This document shows, in pieces, positions 8,129 to 16,577 of a stretch of 64,000 nt of DNA. The notes under the pieces are model-generated. The model was not told where the DNA came from and made no database searches. It was given only the letters and a program-made list of their open reading frames with translations. The position numbers and the translations under genes are program-made. This stretch comes from Candidatus Manganitrophus noduliformans (GTDB taxonomy: Bacteria; Nitrospirota; Nitrospiria; SBBL01; Manganitrophaceae). The DNA lies in assembly GCF_012184425.1 (NCBI RefSeq), contig NZ_VTOW01000001.1:992001-1056000 (forward strand), written 5' to 3'. Each line of letters starts with the position of its first letter. Positions within the stretch are counted from its first letter, which is position 1.

Positions 8129-8926
8129 TCAGTTGTTCCCATCGAGCAGACCGCCCAATCCTCCGAGCAGCGAGCCCTCCTCGCGCCCGCGGCCGGCCCC
8201 CGGCATCGCCGAATAGAGCCGGCTGGCCAGTCGGCTGAGCGGAAGCGATTGCAGCCAGATCTTCCCCGGTCCCTGAAGGGTGGCGTAGAAAAATCCCTCC
8301 CCTGAGAAGAGGGCCGATTTGATCTTGCCGACATATTCGATGTCATACGTGACCGAAGGCTGCATGGCGACGATGCAGCCGGTGTCGACCCGAAGCATCT
8401 CGCCGGGAGCAAGGTTCCGCTCGCTCAACGTTCCCCCCGCGTGCACGAACGCCAGACCGTCCCCTTCGAGTTTCTGCATGATGAAGCCTTCCCCGCCGAA
8501 GAGACCGACCCCGAGCTTCCTCTGAAAGGCGATCCCGACGGAGACCCCCTTCGCGGCGCAGAGGAAAGAGTCTTTCTGGCAGACGATCTGGCCTCCCAAT
8601 TCTCTGAGATCCATGGCAATGATCTTTCCCGGATAAGGAGAGGCGAAGGCGACCTTTTTCTTTCCGCTTCCCCGATTGATAAAGATCGTCATGAAAAGCG
8701 ACTCGCCGGTCAGGAGGCGCTTTCCCGCGCCGAGGAGGGCGCCCATGAACCCGGACTTTTGCTGCTGGGAGCCGTCCCCGAAGACCGTCTCCATCTCGAT
8801 GCCGTTTTCCATGAACATCATCCCGCCCGCCTCGGCCACCGCCGCCTCGTCGGGATCGAGCTCGATTTCGACATATTGCATCTCGGCGCCGAAAATCTGG
8901 TAATCGACTACATCCATCCGTGCCAT
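8129..8926 (-). CDS. TIGR00266/AIM24 family protein
   Basis: A 265-residue protein of the AIM24 family (trp RNA-binding attenuator-like fold), recognised from the opening IELDPDEAAVAEAGGMMFM and repeated Gly-rich beta motifs such as VGLFGGEGFIMQKLEG and ALFSGEGFFYATLQGPG. Bacterial members have no settled function; in yeast mitochondria AIM24 helps organise inner-membrane complexes. Two Gly-rich stretches occur, one near residue 65 and one at the C-terminus. First gene of an operon with the M48 peptidase, suggesting an envelope or membrane-quality role (inference). Confidence 0.85.
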   Translation of the reverse strand: MARMDVVDYQIFGAEMQYVEIELDPDEAAVAEAGGMMFMENGIEMETVFGDGSQQQKSGFMGALLGAGKRLLTGESLFMTIFINRGSGKKKVAFASPYPGKIIAMDLRELGGQIVCQKDSFLCAAKGVSVGIAFQRKLGVGLFGGEGFIMQKLEGDGLAFVHAGGTLSERNLAPGEMLRVDTGCIVAMQPSVTYDIEYVGKIKSALFSGEGFFYATLQGPGKIWLQSLPLSRLASRLYSAMPGAGRGREEGSLLGGLGGLLDGNN

Positions 8927-9086
8927 TGTGACTCCTTATTTACGTTTTTGAGTTTACCTTCCCGGGAACCGGGAAAGGACGCGTAGGCAGCATTATATCC
9001 ATCATTGGCATCGATCTCAAGTCCGATCCGACTTATCGATCTGGAAGGACTGGAGCCGTTTTTGGGGGGCTATAAAAAGGGGAGGA

Positions 9087-10835
9087 TCAAAGATCTTGAG
9101 GCTGGTTCTTGGTAAAGGCGTCGGCCGGCCGATCTGAAATATCGGCGATCTGCCGATCACGGAGGGTGTCGAGGCCCTCGAGTAGCTGTGTTTGAACAAT
9201 TTCGAAAAGATGTCTGGCGTAGAGGAGCCGAGGAAGGAAGACATAATCGGCTCCTTCCTCATAAAAGCGCCTTGCCTCGCGAAGGGTCTCGGAAGTGACG
9301 ATCACGGCACTTTGCGGGGAGAGTGTCCGGATCTGCTTCAACAAACGGGAATTGGTGGTTCCTTTCAAGAAGGTGTCGGGGATGGTCGAGAGGACCACCT
9401 TTGCCCCGCCGATCCCGGCATGCCGCAGGGTCTCCGGATGTGCGATGTCTCCATAGACGCAGGCGACCCCGTTTTTTTTTAGGATCTCCAACGTCTGTGG
9501 ATTAAAGTCAATCACGAAGATCCGCTCTTTCAAGGAGGGCATCTCATGATTGATCTTAAAAAGAAACGAACTTGCCTCCTTGAAAAAACCGAGGAGAACG
9601 ATTTCCTTCTGGATGCCCGGCGGTGTTGCGTCGGCCGGCGCCTCCGTTCGCGTCTCCCGCCCTCTGGTCCATCGGATGATCGACGAGACGATTTGCTCGC
9701 TGTAGAGGATAAGATAAGTGGAAAGGATCGATCCGACGATCAGGGAGAGGGTGACGATGGAGACGACCTCTTGCCCGATATGGCCGTACGCCAAGCCGAG
9801 CGAGACGATCACGAGTGAAAATTCGCTGACCTGGGAGAGATTGAGCGCCGTGATCAAACTGGCTCGCAGACCGACATTGGAATGGAAAAGGGGAAGGACC
9901 GTGATGAACCGGCTGATCACCACGAAGCTGGTGGCCGCCAAGACGATACCCAGCAGCGGAAGGGTCACGGCCGGCGCCTTCAGGCCGAGCGAGACGAAAA
10001 AGAGGGTGATGAAGAAATCCCGGATGCCGGTGATTTTGGCGACCACATCCAGACTATAGGGGAAGGCCGCAATCGAGAGACCCGCGACCAGCGCCCCCAT
10101 CTCCTTTGAAAGCCCGATCGCATTGGCCGTGCCGGATACCAGAAAACACCACGAGATGGAGGTAATCAGCATCAACTCGGGCGCTTTGGCGACCGAGTGA
10201 AAAAGCCGGGGTAGGAGAAATTTGCTGATGAGGAAAGCCAGCGAGAGGAGTCCCGCTCCCGTCAGGAACGAGGAGAGGACCGGAATGAAGCTCGGTTGGA
10301 GCAGATTCGGCTGGATCGCCAGAAAGACGATCGACCAGATGTCTTGCACGATGAGGATGGCGAGCGTGATCCGGCCGGCGAAGCTGTCGAGCTCGTATTT
10401 GTCGTGGAGGAGCTTCACGACGATCATCGTCGAACTCGACGCGAGGCCGAGGGCCAGGTAAAACGGATTGAACGGGTTTTCATTGGAGACGAGCGGAAAA
10501 AGCCAAAGAAAGAGGAAACCGAGAAAGACCGCTCCGAAGAATTGGGCCGTGCCGGTCAGGGCGACCCGCCTCCCCGCGTCGAGCAGTTTGGAAAGATTGA
10601 TCTCCAGACCGATCATGAAGAGAAGAAGGATCAGGCCGATCTCGGAAATAAGATCGATGCTCGCCTCGTCGGAGATGATCCCGAACCCCATTTCCCGGCC
10701 GAGGAGGATTCCGCCGAAGATATAGCCGAGGATCAACGGCTGCCGAAATTCCCGCGCGACCAAGGCCGCGAGCGTGGCAAAAATGATGCTGACGGCGATG
10801 CTGGTCAGGAGATTCATCTGGAGGTCTAATTGCAT
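9087..10835 (-). CDS. CPA2-type monovalent cation:proton antiporter with RCK domain
   Basis: Kef-like transporter: about 12-13 membrane segments up to residue ~385 (starting LTSIAVSIIFATLAALVA), a charged linker rich in Arg and Thr, and a C-terminal TrkA-N/RCK nucleotide-binding fold at about 405-520 (IVLLGFFKEA, VIDFNPQTLE, CVYGDIAHPE). It should exchange K+ or Na+ for H+ at the inner membrane under control of a bound nucleotide or glutathione adduct. It stands alone, with spacers of about 130-160 bases on both sides. Confidence 0.9.
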   Translation of the reverse strand: MQLDLQMNLLTSIAVSIIFATLAALVAREFRQPLILGYIFGGILLGREMGFGIISDEASIDLISEIGLILLLFMIGLEINLSKLLDAGRRVALTGTAQFFGAVFLGFLFLWLFPLVSNENPFNPFYLALGLASSSTMIVVKLLHDKYELDSFAGRITLAILIVQDIWSIVFLAIQPNLLQPSFIPVLSSFLTGAGLLSLAFLISKFLLPRLFHSVAKAPELMLITSISWCFLVSGTANAIGLSKEMGALVAGLSIAAFPYSLDVVAKITGIRDFFITLFFVSLGLKAPAVTLPLLGIVLAATSFVVISRFITVLPLFHSNVGLRASLITALNLSQVSEFSLVIVSLGLAYGHIGQEVVSIVTLSLIVGSILSTYLILYSEQIVSSIIRWTRGRETRTEAPADATPPGIQKEIVLLGFFKEASSFLFKINHEMPSLKERIFVIDFNPQTLEILKKNGVACVYGDIAHPETLRHAGIGGAKVVLSTIPDTFLKGTTNSRLLKQIRTLSPQSAVIVTSETLREARRFYEEGADYVFLPRLLYARHLFEIVQTQLLEGLDTLRDRQIADISDRPADAFTKNQPQDL

Positions 10836-10968
10836 CCGGTATATCTCCTATTGGGATTTTATTATTGTAACAGACTTTTATGAAATAGAGGGTTTTGAAT
10901 GAGGAATTCGGTTTCCGGATTTCGGAATGGAGTGAAGCCGGGCGCAAACCCCTGGTTTGTAGCCCCGA

Positions 10969-12165
10969 TTATTTTTTGAGGGCCTTTTCGATGATCCGAA
11001 GCCCTTCCCGCAGGTCTTTCTCCGAGAGGGTCAGCGGAGGGGCGATTCGGACGACGGTATTCGTGTGGAGGGTCCAGCCGAGGATCAATCCGGCCTTGAG
11101 GCAGCGTTGGACGAACCGGGCCGTTTGCTCCGGGCTGGCGAGCTCCAGGCCGATCATCAGGCCCTTGCCGCGGACGGCCCGGATGGCATCGCATTCCCGG
11201 CCGAGTTTCCGAAGGGCGGCCTGGAGTTTCTCCCCCATCATTTTCGCTCGTCCGGGAAGATCGTTTTCAACGATGAAGTTCAAGCTCGCCAGCCCCGCGG
11301 CGCAACAGACCGGGTGGCCGCCGAAGGTAGTCACATGCGAGAGGGGCGGGTCGACCGAGAGGCTCTTCATGATCGCGGGGCTGGAGATAAAAGCGCCGAG
11401 CGGCATGCCCCCCCCCATCGATTTCGCGACGGTGAGAATATCGGGAACCGTTTCCGAGTGTTCCATCGCAAAGAGTTTCCCGGTCCGGCCGAAGCCGGTC
11501 TGGACCTCATCGAAGATCAGCAGCGCGCCGGCCTCGGTGCAGCGGGCCCGGAGCGCGGGGAGGAAGCGATCGTCGGGAATCCGCATCCCCCCTTCTCCTT
11601 GAATCGGCTCGGTGATCACGGCGGCGACCGAATCGTCGATCTGTTTGAGCGCGTCGAGATCATTAAAGGGGAGGAAGGCGACGCCGGGCAGGAGCGGCTC
11701 GAACGGTTTTCGGTAAATCTCCCGGCCGGTGACGGAGCAGGCGCCGTGCGTGTCGCCGTGGAAACTTCCCTCAAAGCTGATCAGCCGCTTTCGGCCGGTC
11801 CATTTTTTCGCAAGCTTCAACGCCCCTTCGTTTGCTTCGGTCCCGCTGTTGGTGAAGTAGACTTGGGAGAGGTTTTTCGGCAGACATTGCGCCAATCGGG
11901 TCGCCAGCTCCACCTGCGGCGATTGGATGTATTCCCCGTAGACCATGACGTGGAGGTATCTTTCGGCCTGTGTTTTAACTGCTTTGACCACCGCCCGGTT
12001 GGTGTGGCCGATGTTGGCGACGCCGATCCCGGAGATGAAGTCGAGATAGGCCTTGCCGTCGGTCGTATAAAGATAAGAGCCGGAGGCGCGGTCGATTTCC
12101 AGTCCGATCGGGTGGGGGGAGGTTTGACAGACGTATCGTCGAAAGCGGCGGCGGAGGGAGGTCAC
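10969..12165 (-). CDS. Class III PLP-dependent aminotransferase
   Basis: Fold-type I transaminase of the acetylornithine/ornithine/4-aminobutyrate group. Key features: TNSGTEANEGALKLA (105-119), IFDEVQTGFGRTG (217-229, Asp219 binds the pyridine nitrogen) and the Schiff-base lysine Lys248 in VAKSMGGGMPLGA. The gene starts with GTG inside a GTGA overlap with the stop codon of the LuxC-like gene, so translation is coupled. In that setting the natural partner is an aldehyde or keto acid made by the two upstream enzymes. An argD-type role cannot be excluded from sequence, but arginine genes are absent nearby. Third gene of the LuxE-LuxC-aminotransferase operon. Confidence 0.9.
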   Translation of the reverse strand: MTSLRRRFRRYVCQTSPHPIGLEIDRASGSYLYTTDGKAYLDFISGIGVANIGHTNRAVVKAVKTQAERYLHVMVYGEYIQSPQVELATRLAQCLPKNLSQVYFTNSGTEANEGALKLAKKWTGRKRLISFEGSFHGDTHGACSVTGREIYRKPFEPLLPGVAFLPFNDLDALKQIDDSVAAVITEPIQGEGGMRIPDDRFLPALRARCTEAGALLIFDEVQTGFGRTGKLFAMEHSETVPDILTVAKSMGGGMPLGAFISSPAIMKSLSVDPPLSHVTTFGGHPVCCAAGLASLNFIVENDLPGRAKMMGEKLQAALRKLGRECDAIRAVRGKGLMIGLELASPEQTARFVQRCLKAGLILGWTLHTNTVVRIAPPLTLSEKDLREGLRIIEKALKK

Positions 12166-13520
12166 GTATTCTCCCAGTCGACGAAACGGAGGAGATCGAG
12201 CAGCCGGAAGCGGCCGTCGTGGTGCCAGGTAAGCGGCGGCTTCTGCATTTTTCCGATCGCGCAGATGCGATTGACCCCCATTCTCGCCAGAGAGAGGACC
12301 ACCTCCGTCTGACGCTCCTGCGGGATGGCAAGGCCGACCCCCTGAAGATAGGGCCGGATCGATTCGAGATGGCCTGCGATTTCCGAGAGATCTCTTACCG
12401 GCTTAATCCAAATGGTCCGCGCCAGGGGTGAGACGGAAAAGTGGGGATCGGGATCGTAGAGCACGGTCCAATCTACGCCGGAGGGGCTCGGAAAAACTTT
12501 CCCCCCCTTGAGCGGAATCGCCCCCCGGAGTTGCTGGATTTGCGCGGCTTCCGCGGATGAGGTGACTCCTTTCGGAAGCTGATAAGAGGCGACATAGAGT
12601 GATTGGGCGAGCCATTGGGCGAATTCGACCGGCGAGACGGCGCCCCCCTCTTCCACATAATAGAGATGCGGCGAGAGGCAGCCGCGTTGATCGAAGAGGG
12701 CAATATCGGTCGCCGCCTGCTCTGCGCGATCTTTGTCGATCGACTCCCGCGCGATCACCCCCAGACTCAACCGATGGCCGTGGAAAATTGTCCGCGTCGA
12801 CGGGGGGATTTCCTTCCGGAGGGTTTCGATCGTTTCGTCGCCGCCGTAGATAATCGCCAGTTCGGCCTTTTGAAAGACCGCCCGGGTCAGATCGATCGCG
12901 CTGTTCTCCCAGGTCAGCACCGCCAGACTCTGCGCCAGATCGGGACGGATTTTTCTCAACGACCGGGCGAAGAGGACCGGCAAGAGAAATTCCTCCCGGC
13001 TCACCTTCGCCAAATTGGCCGATTTTGCCAGCAGACCGCAAACCAAGCTGTAGACCGCGGTGCCGGCCAGATTCCCCGGAAGGATATGAGCGGTGAGGCG
13101 CGGGCCGAATGCCCGGGTAAATCCGACCCCCTTCGGTTTCGGACGAAACTGATCGAGCAGGGTCGGGTCGCCGACCTCCGCCTCCAACAGTTGGAGGAGG
13201 ACCGGGCGGGTCAGGTGTTTGAAGAGATCGTCGAGGGTGAATCGAACCATTTCGCGCGAATCGCCGGTGAGGATCGGAAGAATCGATTCGGCTTCCTGTC
13301 GGATCGAATCGGCCGGATCGGCCCAGCAACGGGCGGCGGCATCGATCCAGTCGACGATCTTGAAGATCGATTCCGCCGCCAGTTTTTTTTGGGAATCGAT
13401 CAGGAAGTCTGAGATCTCGACTAAGTCCGATTCCGAAACGAGCGGCATCGCCAGCGGGATGCCGTGCGCTTCGTTCTGTTCCTCGGCGACGGAGCGTTCG
13501 GGAAGATAATATCCTTTCAT
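12162..13520 (-). CDS. LuxC-like acyl-CoA/acyl-protein reductase
   Basis: A 452-residue LuxC family reductase, which takes an acyl thioester on its active-site Cys and reduces it with NADPH to an aldehyde. The family pattern HILPGNLAGTAVYSL (145-159) followed by LLAKSANLAK, the nucleotide-site segment IIYGGDETI and the Cys281 nucleophile in DQRGCLSPH are visible. It overlaps the LuxE-like gene by ATGA and the aminotransferase gene by GTGA. No luciferase subunits (LuxA/LuxB) are present, so light production is not the purpose. Chain length of the acyl group cannot be read. Confidence 0.87.
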   Translation of the reverse strand: MKGYYLPERSVAEEQNEAHGIPLAMPLVSESDLVEISDFLIDSQKKLAAESIFKIVDWIDAAARCWADPADSIRQEAESILPILTGDSREMVRFTLDDLFKHLTRPVLLQLLEAEVGDPTLLDQFRPKPKGVGFTRAFGPRLTAHILPGNLAGTAVYSLVCGLLAKSANLAKVSREEFLLPVLFARSLRKIRPDLAQSLAVLTWENSAIDLTRAVFQKAELAIIYGGDETIETLRKEIPPSTRTIFHGHRLSLGVIARESIDKDRAEQAATDIALFDQRGCLSPHLYYVEEGGAVSPVEFAQWLAQSLYVASYQLPKGVTSSAEAAQIQQLRGAIPLKGGKVFPSPSGVDWTVLYDPDPHFSVSPLARTIWIKPVRDLSEIAGHLESIRPYLQGVGLAIPQERQTEVVLSLARMGVNRICAIGKMQKPPLTWHHDGRFRLLDLLRFVDWENT

Positions 13521-14584
13521 TTCTTCCTTGCCTCCACTTGAAGCAGCTCATCGAGGGTGATCGAACATCCTTTGGGCGCTGCACCGGAGACCCGGCCGAG
13601 GAGGACAAATCCCCCCTCCGCCTCTCGCCCGAGATCTTCGGTGAGAATCGCCATCACCGAATCGATGTTCGCCAGATCATAATGGGCGAGCAGCCCCGCC
13701 CCTCCTTTTCGAACCGGCTGCAGCGTCTCCGGATCAAGAAGCCGGCTGCGGACCTGTGGCGGAGCGAGATAGACGCGCGGGTTTTTCCGGCCGGCGACGG
13801 CGTCATAGAACTGCGAGGTCAGCTCGGCCATGCCGTATTCGTTGACGCAATTCTCCGGAGGAAGACCGAGATACTTTTCATAAAGCCGATAGAGCTCCTC
13901 GCGTGGGATCTCTCTCGATTTTCCCTTAAACCCGCCGGTGTCCATCAACCGGCTTCCCTCCGGAAGGGAGAGCGGCGCGGCTCGCGCCTGCAGGAAATCG
14001 AGAAAATGAACGAATGAAAACGAGGTCCCCAAGAGGGCGACCGGTTCCCGCAGGTTGGAGAGATCGGCCGCCAGCCGCTCCGTATCGAGCCGGCTTTTTT
14101 CAATATAGTAGCGGCTTTCGTCGGCTCCGAAGGCGTCGCGAACGACTCCCATCATGTGGGAAAAAGAAGCGTCGGGGGCCTCTTCGGGAGAAGGGGTCAG
14201 GATCGCCATCCGAATCCGCTTCCCCTCCGGGACCAGGTGCGGTCCGAAGTGGGCGAGGATCGCTTCCCTGGCGAGGTCGAGGTCGAAAAGAGCATGCCGG
14301 CTTTTTTCCCTTCCGGTCGTTCCGCTCGATCGAAACACCCGGGCCGCTTTTTCCATGGGGCGGCACGAGATTTCCGTAAGCTTAAAGGCCATGACCGGGA
14401 GGGGGGGGATCTCTTCCCAAAATTGGACAGCGGCGGGGTCTTTATCCATGGAAAGGCAGAACTGACGGTAACGGGGATTGCGGTCGAATTGATAACGGAA
14501 GAGAAGCAACGCGATCTCATTAAAGTCCTTCTCCGGCACCGCCTCTTTTCTCGCGCGAATCAGCGCTACGATTTTATCTCTCAT
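13517..14584 (-). CDS. LuxE-like acyl-protein synthetase
   Basis: ATP-dependent acyl-activating enzyme of the LuxE family. The AMP-binding signature FRSSGTTGREKS (84-95) and later NEYGMAELTSQFYD motif mark the adenylate-forming fold. A Cys near the C-terminus (Cys340, in PKGCSITLDELL) matches the place where LuxE carries the acyl group before hand-over to LuxC. It is the first gene of a tightly overlapping three-gene operon, with a spacer of about 110 bases to the upstream FN3 gene. Expected product: an acyl thioester passed to the adjacent reductase. Confidence 0.87.
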   Translation of the reverse strand: MRDKIVALIRARKEAVPEKDFNEIALLLFRYQFDRNPRYRQFCLSMDKDPAAVQFWEEIPPLPVMAFKLTEISCRPMEKAARVFRSSGTTGREKSRHALFDLDLAREAILAHFGPHLVPEGKRIRMAILTPSPEEAPDASFSHMMGVVRDAFGADESRYYIEKSRLDTERLAADLSNLREPVALLGTSFSFVHFLDFLQARAAPLSLPEGSRLMDTGGFKGKSREIPREELYRLYEKYLGLPPENCVNEYGMAELTSQFYDAVAGRKNPRVYLAPPQVRSRLLDPETLQPVRKGGAGLLAHYDLANIDSVMAILTEDLGREAEGGFVLLGRVSGAAPKGCSITLDELLQVEARKK

Positions 14585-14695
14585 AGTATTGAGAGATACA
14601 CCATGGGTTGAGCGACTGTCAAGGTCGAAGAAGAAATGAGTCCGATCGAAGGGAAGGGCTCTTTCCGGTGGGCGCGAGAGAAGAGCGCTTTTTTT

Positions 14696-15169
14696 CTATG
14701 GCTGAATCCGAGAGGGAGGGATAGGACGGAAGATCCTCTTTACCGTCCGGAAAAGGACCGCCGCGATCAGTGCCAGCATCTCGGCGGCATCCAGGGGACT
14801 TCTTTCCCCGTGCAATGGAAGGCGAAGGGCGCATCCTCCGCCGCCGCCACCCTCTCCACTGGGTGAGGCGGATGCGGCGCCGCTCATTTCTTTGGAGACC
14901 TCGTTGGAGAAACCGCTTTCATGAGGGCCGAGTTTGTAGGCGGTGACGGCGAAGTAGTGGGTGCCCGGTGTGGTCACCGAGAGGGTATAGCTGGTCGCGT
15001 TCCCGACGTCGATTGAGTCGGCGTATTGACCGGAGCCCGTTCCATAATAGAGCTTGTAGCCGACAACATTGGCATCCGGGCTCGGGTCCCATGTAAGGAG
15101 GGCCTCCTCCGCAAAGAGGAGCGGAGCCGGGCCGACCAAGATGATGAGCACGACTAAAAATTTCATCAT
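14696..15169 (-). CDS. Secreted fibronectin type III protein with C-terminal sorting signal
   Basis: Signal peptide (MMKFLVVLIILVGPAPLLFA), then one fibronectin type III domain (LTWDPSPDANVVGYKLYYG to HYFAVTAYK). The C-terminus is tripartite: a Gly-rich run ending in Cys (EGGGGGGCA), a hydrophobic helix (AEMLALIAAVLF) and a basic end (RTVKRIFR). This is the layout of GlyGly/JDVT/MYXO-CTERM signals, which are cut and anchored by rhombosortase- or exosortase-like enzymes. I chose the Met-Met start at 15169; a longer frame upstream adds a poor N-terminus before the signal peptide. Confidence 0.75.
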   Translation of the reverse strand: MMKFLVVLIILVGPAPLLFAEEALLTWDPSPDANVVGYKLYYGTGSGQYADSIDVGNATSYTLSVTTPGTHYFAVTAYKLGPHESGFSNEVSKEMSGAASASPSGEGGGGGGCALRLPLHGERSPLDAAEMLALIAAVLFRTVKRIFRPIPPSRIQP

Positions 15170-15558
15170 CTTAGTTTTAAATAATCGGCGATCTTTATTC
15201 CAGAAATTCGGTTTGTTTTTTTTAAAGAAAAAGGGGACGAATTCCATTTTGAATTGACCTTCTTTTGGACGCGCCCTATGACTGTCTACGACAGGTCCTT
15301 ACATGAAGCAATTCAAATGCCAATGTGGGATCAAATATTTTATGCCGCTATTTCAATGGTGTAGTGAAAATGGTCTCTAAAAATGAAGGACAAATAATCG
15401 AACACTATGTAGAAACATTCCGAGAAGGGTTACAAATTTGTCTATGTGCCGGAAAAATCATTTAAGGAAGGCCTTATTCCGTCGGAAGGACCGGCTTATT
15501 GATGCGAGGAAAGAACGATCTAAGCAAAAAGGGGGGCTCCTGTGGCCCTCTTGGGCGG
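15170..15558. other. Intergenic region, no gene seen
   Basis: AT-richer spacer between the FN3 gene and the fluoride-controlled unit. Short open frames here lack ribosome-binding sites and motifs. The promoter of the FN3 gene should lie in its left part; I found no structured RNA in it that I could name. Confidence 0.45.
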
Positions 15559-15587
15559 TTGACAGGACCAGGCGGTCGGAATATAAT
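15559..15587 (+). promoter_or_regulatory. Consensus sigma-70 promoter of the fluoride riboswitch unit
   Basis: TTGACA (15559-15564) and TATAAT (15582-15587) are both perfect matches to the housekeeping consensus with an ideal 17-base spacer. Transcription should begin near 15594, just before the riboswitch. Confidence 0.88.
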
Positions 15588-15602
15588 CTGGATCATTTCA
15601 AA

Positions 15603-15660
15603 AAGCGGCGATGGAGTTCGCCGGAACCGCCCTGACCGAACGGGCTGATGACTCCTACTT
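15603..15660 (+). promoter_or_regulatory. Fluoride riboswitch (crcB motif)
   Basis: The conserved crcB-motif elements appear in order: GGCGATGGAGTTCGCC (15607-15622), AACCGCC and GCTGATGACTCCTAC (15644-15658). Fluoride binding stabilises this fold. Its 3' strand (ACTCCTAC) is also the left arm of the following terminator, so ligand binding should prevent termination and let FluC be made. Position directly upstream of a FluC gene confirms the call. Confidence 0.93.
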
Positions 15661-15690
15661 GAGTGTGCAACTTGGGTAGGAGTTTTTTTA
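15651..15690 (+). terminator. Intrinsic terminator of the fluoride riboswitch expression platform
   Basis: ACTCCTAC (15651-15658) pairs perfectly with GTAGGAGT (15676-15683), followed by a run of seven T. The left arm overlaps the riboswitch core, which gives the mutually exclusive on/off switch. Confidence 0.9.
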
Positions 15691-15730
15691 TATCCGATGA
15701 GGATTGCTTCGTGATAAATAAGGAGACGCA

Positions 15731-16105
15731 TTGATTCCCTATTTAATGGTCGGGATAGGAGGATTCTTCGGGGCGATTGCGCGTTATCTGGTCGATCGTT
15801 GGATCGGCGGGAGGATGGGGGGGCTCTTTCCTTATGGGACCTTGGCGATTAATGTGAGCGGCAGTTTTATCCTCGGCCTTTTTGCCGCCACGATAACCGA
15901 GCGGTGGGTTGTCCACCCCCACTGGCGCCTGTTGATCGGCGTCGGCTTTGTGGGGGCCTATACGACTTTTTCAACATTCGGGTATGAAACCCATCAGTTG
16001 ATGGAAGAGGGGAGTTTCGGGCTGGCGCTGCTCAACGTCTTGCTCAGCGTGGCGATCGGTTTGATTGCAGTTCGCTTCGGCATCCTTTTGGGGAGAATGG
16101 GTTGA
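15731..16105 (+). CDS. crcB: Fluoride efflux channel FluC/CrcB
   Basis: Small four-helix membrane protein (124 residues) that works as a dual-topology dimer and exports fluoride. Typical motifs: GGFFGAIARYLVDRW near the start, GTLAINVSGSFILG and GAYTTFSTFGYET (the fluoride-lining Phe box and central sodium-site region). Translation starts at TTG (15731) with AAGGAG about 7 bases upstream. Controlled by the riboswitch and terminator just before it. The single gene contrasts with Gram-positive twin crcB genes. Confidence 0.95.
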   Translation: MIPYLMVGIGGFFGAIARYLVDRWIGGRMGGLFPYGTLAINVSGSFILGLFAATITERWVVHPHWRLLIGVGFVGAYTTFSTFGYETHQLMEEGSFGLALLNVLLSVAIGLIAVRFGILLGRMG

Positions 16106-16131
16106 CAATCGCTTTGCCCCTCGGCTAGAGT
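16102..16131 (+). promoter_or_regulatory. Putative promoter for the exported-protein trio
   Basis: TTGACA (16102-16107) overlaps the end of the FluC gene, followed after 18 bases by TAGAGT (16126-16131), a 4/6 match to the -10 consensus. It would give the next three genes their own start in addition to read-through from the fluoride promoter. Confidence 0.45.
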
Positions 16132-16147
16132 TGAGAAAAGGGAAACA

Positions 16148-16531
16148 ATGATGAGAACACAAAAAGCCGCATTCATCTATCTCAACCCACTCTTTCTCGT
16201 CATCTGGTTTTTCATCTGGGGAATCTGTCCCTGGGACAACACCCTTTCCGCCGCTCAGGCGGGGAACCCCGGCGCGCATGGCCATTCGGAGGCGACCGAC
16301 ACTCACCACGCCTCCAAAGGAACCGAACATTCCTGCTCCGGCTCCATTTCGTACAGCAAGAGCGATCTTGGTTCGGAGCGTTATTTGAGCCAAACGGAAC
16401 CGATCGGAATAACGGTTGTGGTTCCTGATTGTCCCGTCCGATTGAATGATCCCTCTTATTTTTTTGAATTGTCCTTCCTGCCCCGATTATTCACCGATTA
16501 CTATCAACTCTATTCCGTCTATCGGATTTGA
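16148..16531 (+). CDS. Exported His-rich protein, unknown function
   Basis: 127 residues beginning with a hydrophobic segment (LNPLFLVIWFFIWGI, then a likely cut after AAQA), then a His-rich stretch (GAHGHSEATDTHHASKGTEH) with one Cys just after it and another farther on, and an aromatic C-terminus. The clustered His suggest metal binding in the periplasm. No known family recognised. It follows FluC by 42 bases and precedes a beta-barrel gene by 46 bases, so the three are probably co-transcribed. Two adjacent ATG codons are possible starts (16148 or 16151). Confidence 0.6.
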   Translation: MMRTQKAAFIYLNPLFLVIWFFIWGICPWDNTLSAAQAGNPGAHGHSEATDTHHASKGTEHSCSGSISYSKSDLGSERYLSQTEPIGITVVVPDCPVRLNDPSYFFELSFLPRLFTDYYQLYSVYRI

Positions 16532-16577
16532 TTTTCCTCCGACCGAAGAGGTTCAATCCTTATGGAGGGGGGATCGT

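Noticed and set aside
11065-12312. Long antisense frame opposite the aminotransferase
   Set aside because: Shadow of a verified gene; low-complexity, Arg/Asp/Gly-rich peptide without motifs.
10969-14584. Bioluminescence (lux) operon
   Set aside because: LuxC- and LuxE-like genes exist but luciferase subunits LuxA and LuxB are absent, and the third gene is an aminotransferase.
15438-15635. 65-codon frame across the fluoride promoter and riboswitch
   Set aside because: It overlaps a perfect promoter and a riboswitch, which explain the sequence better.
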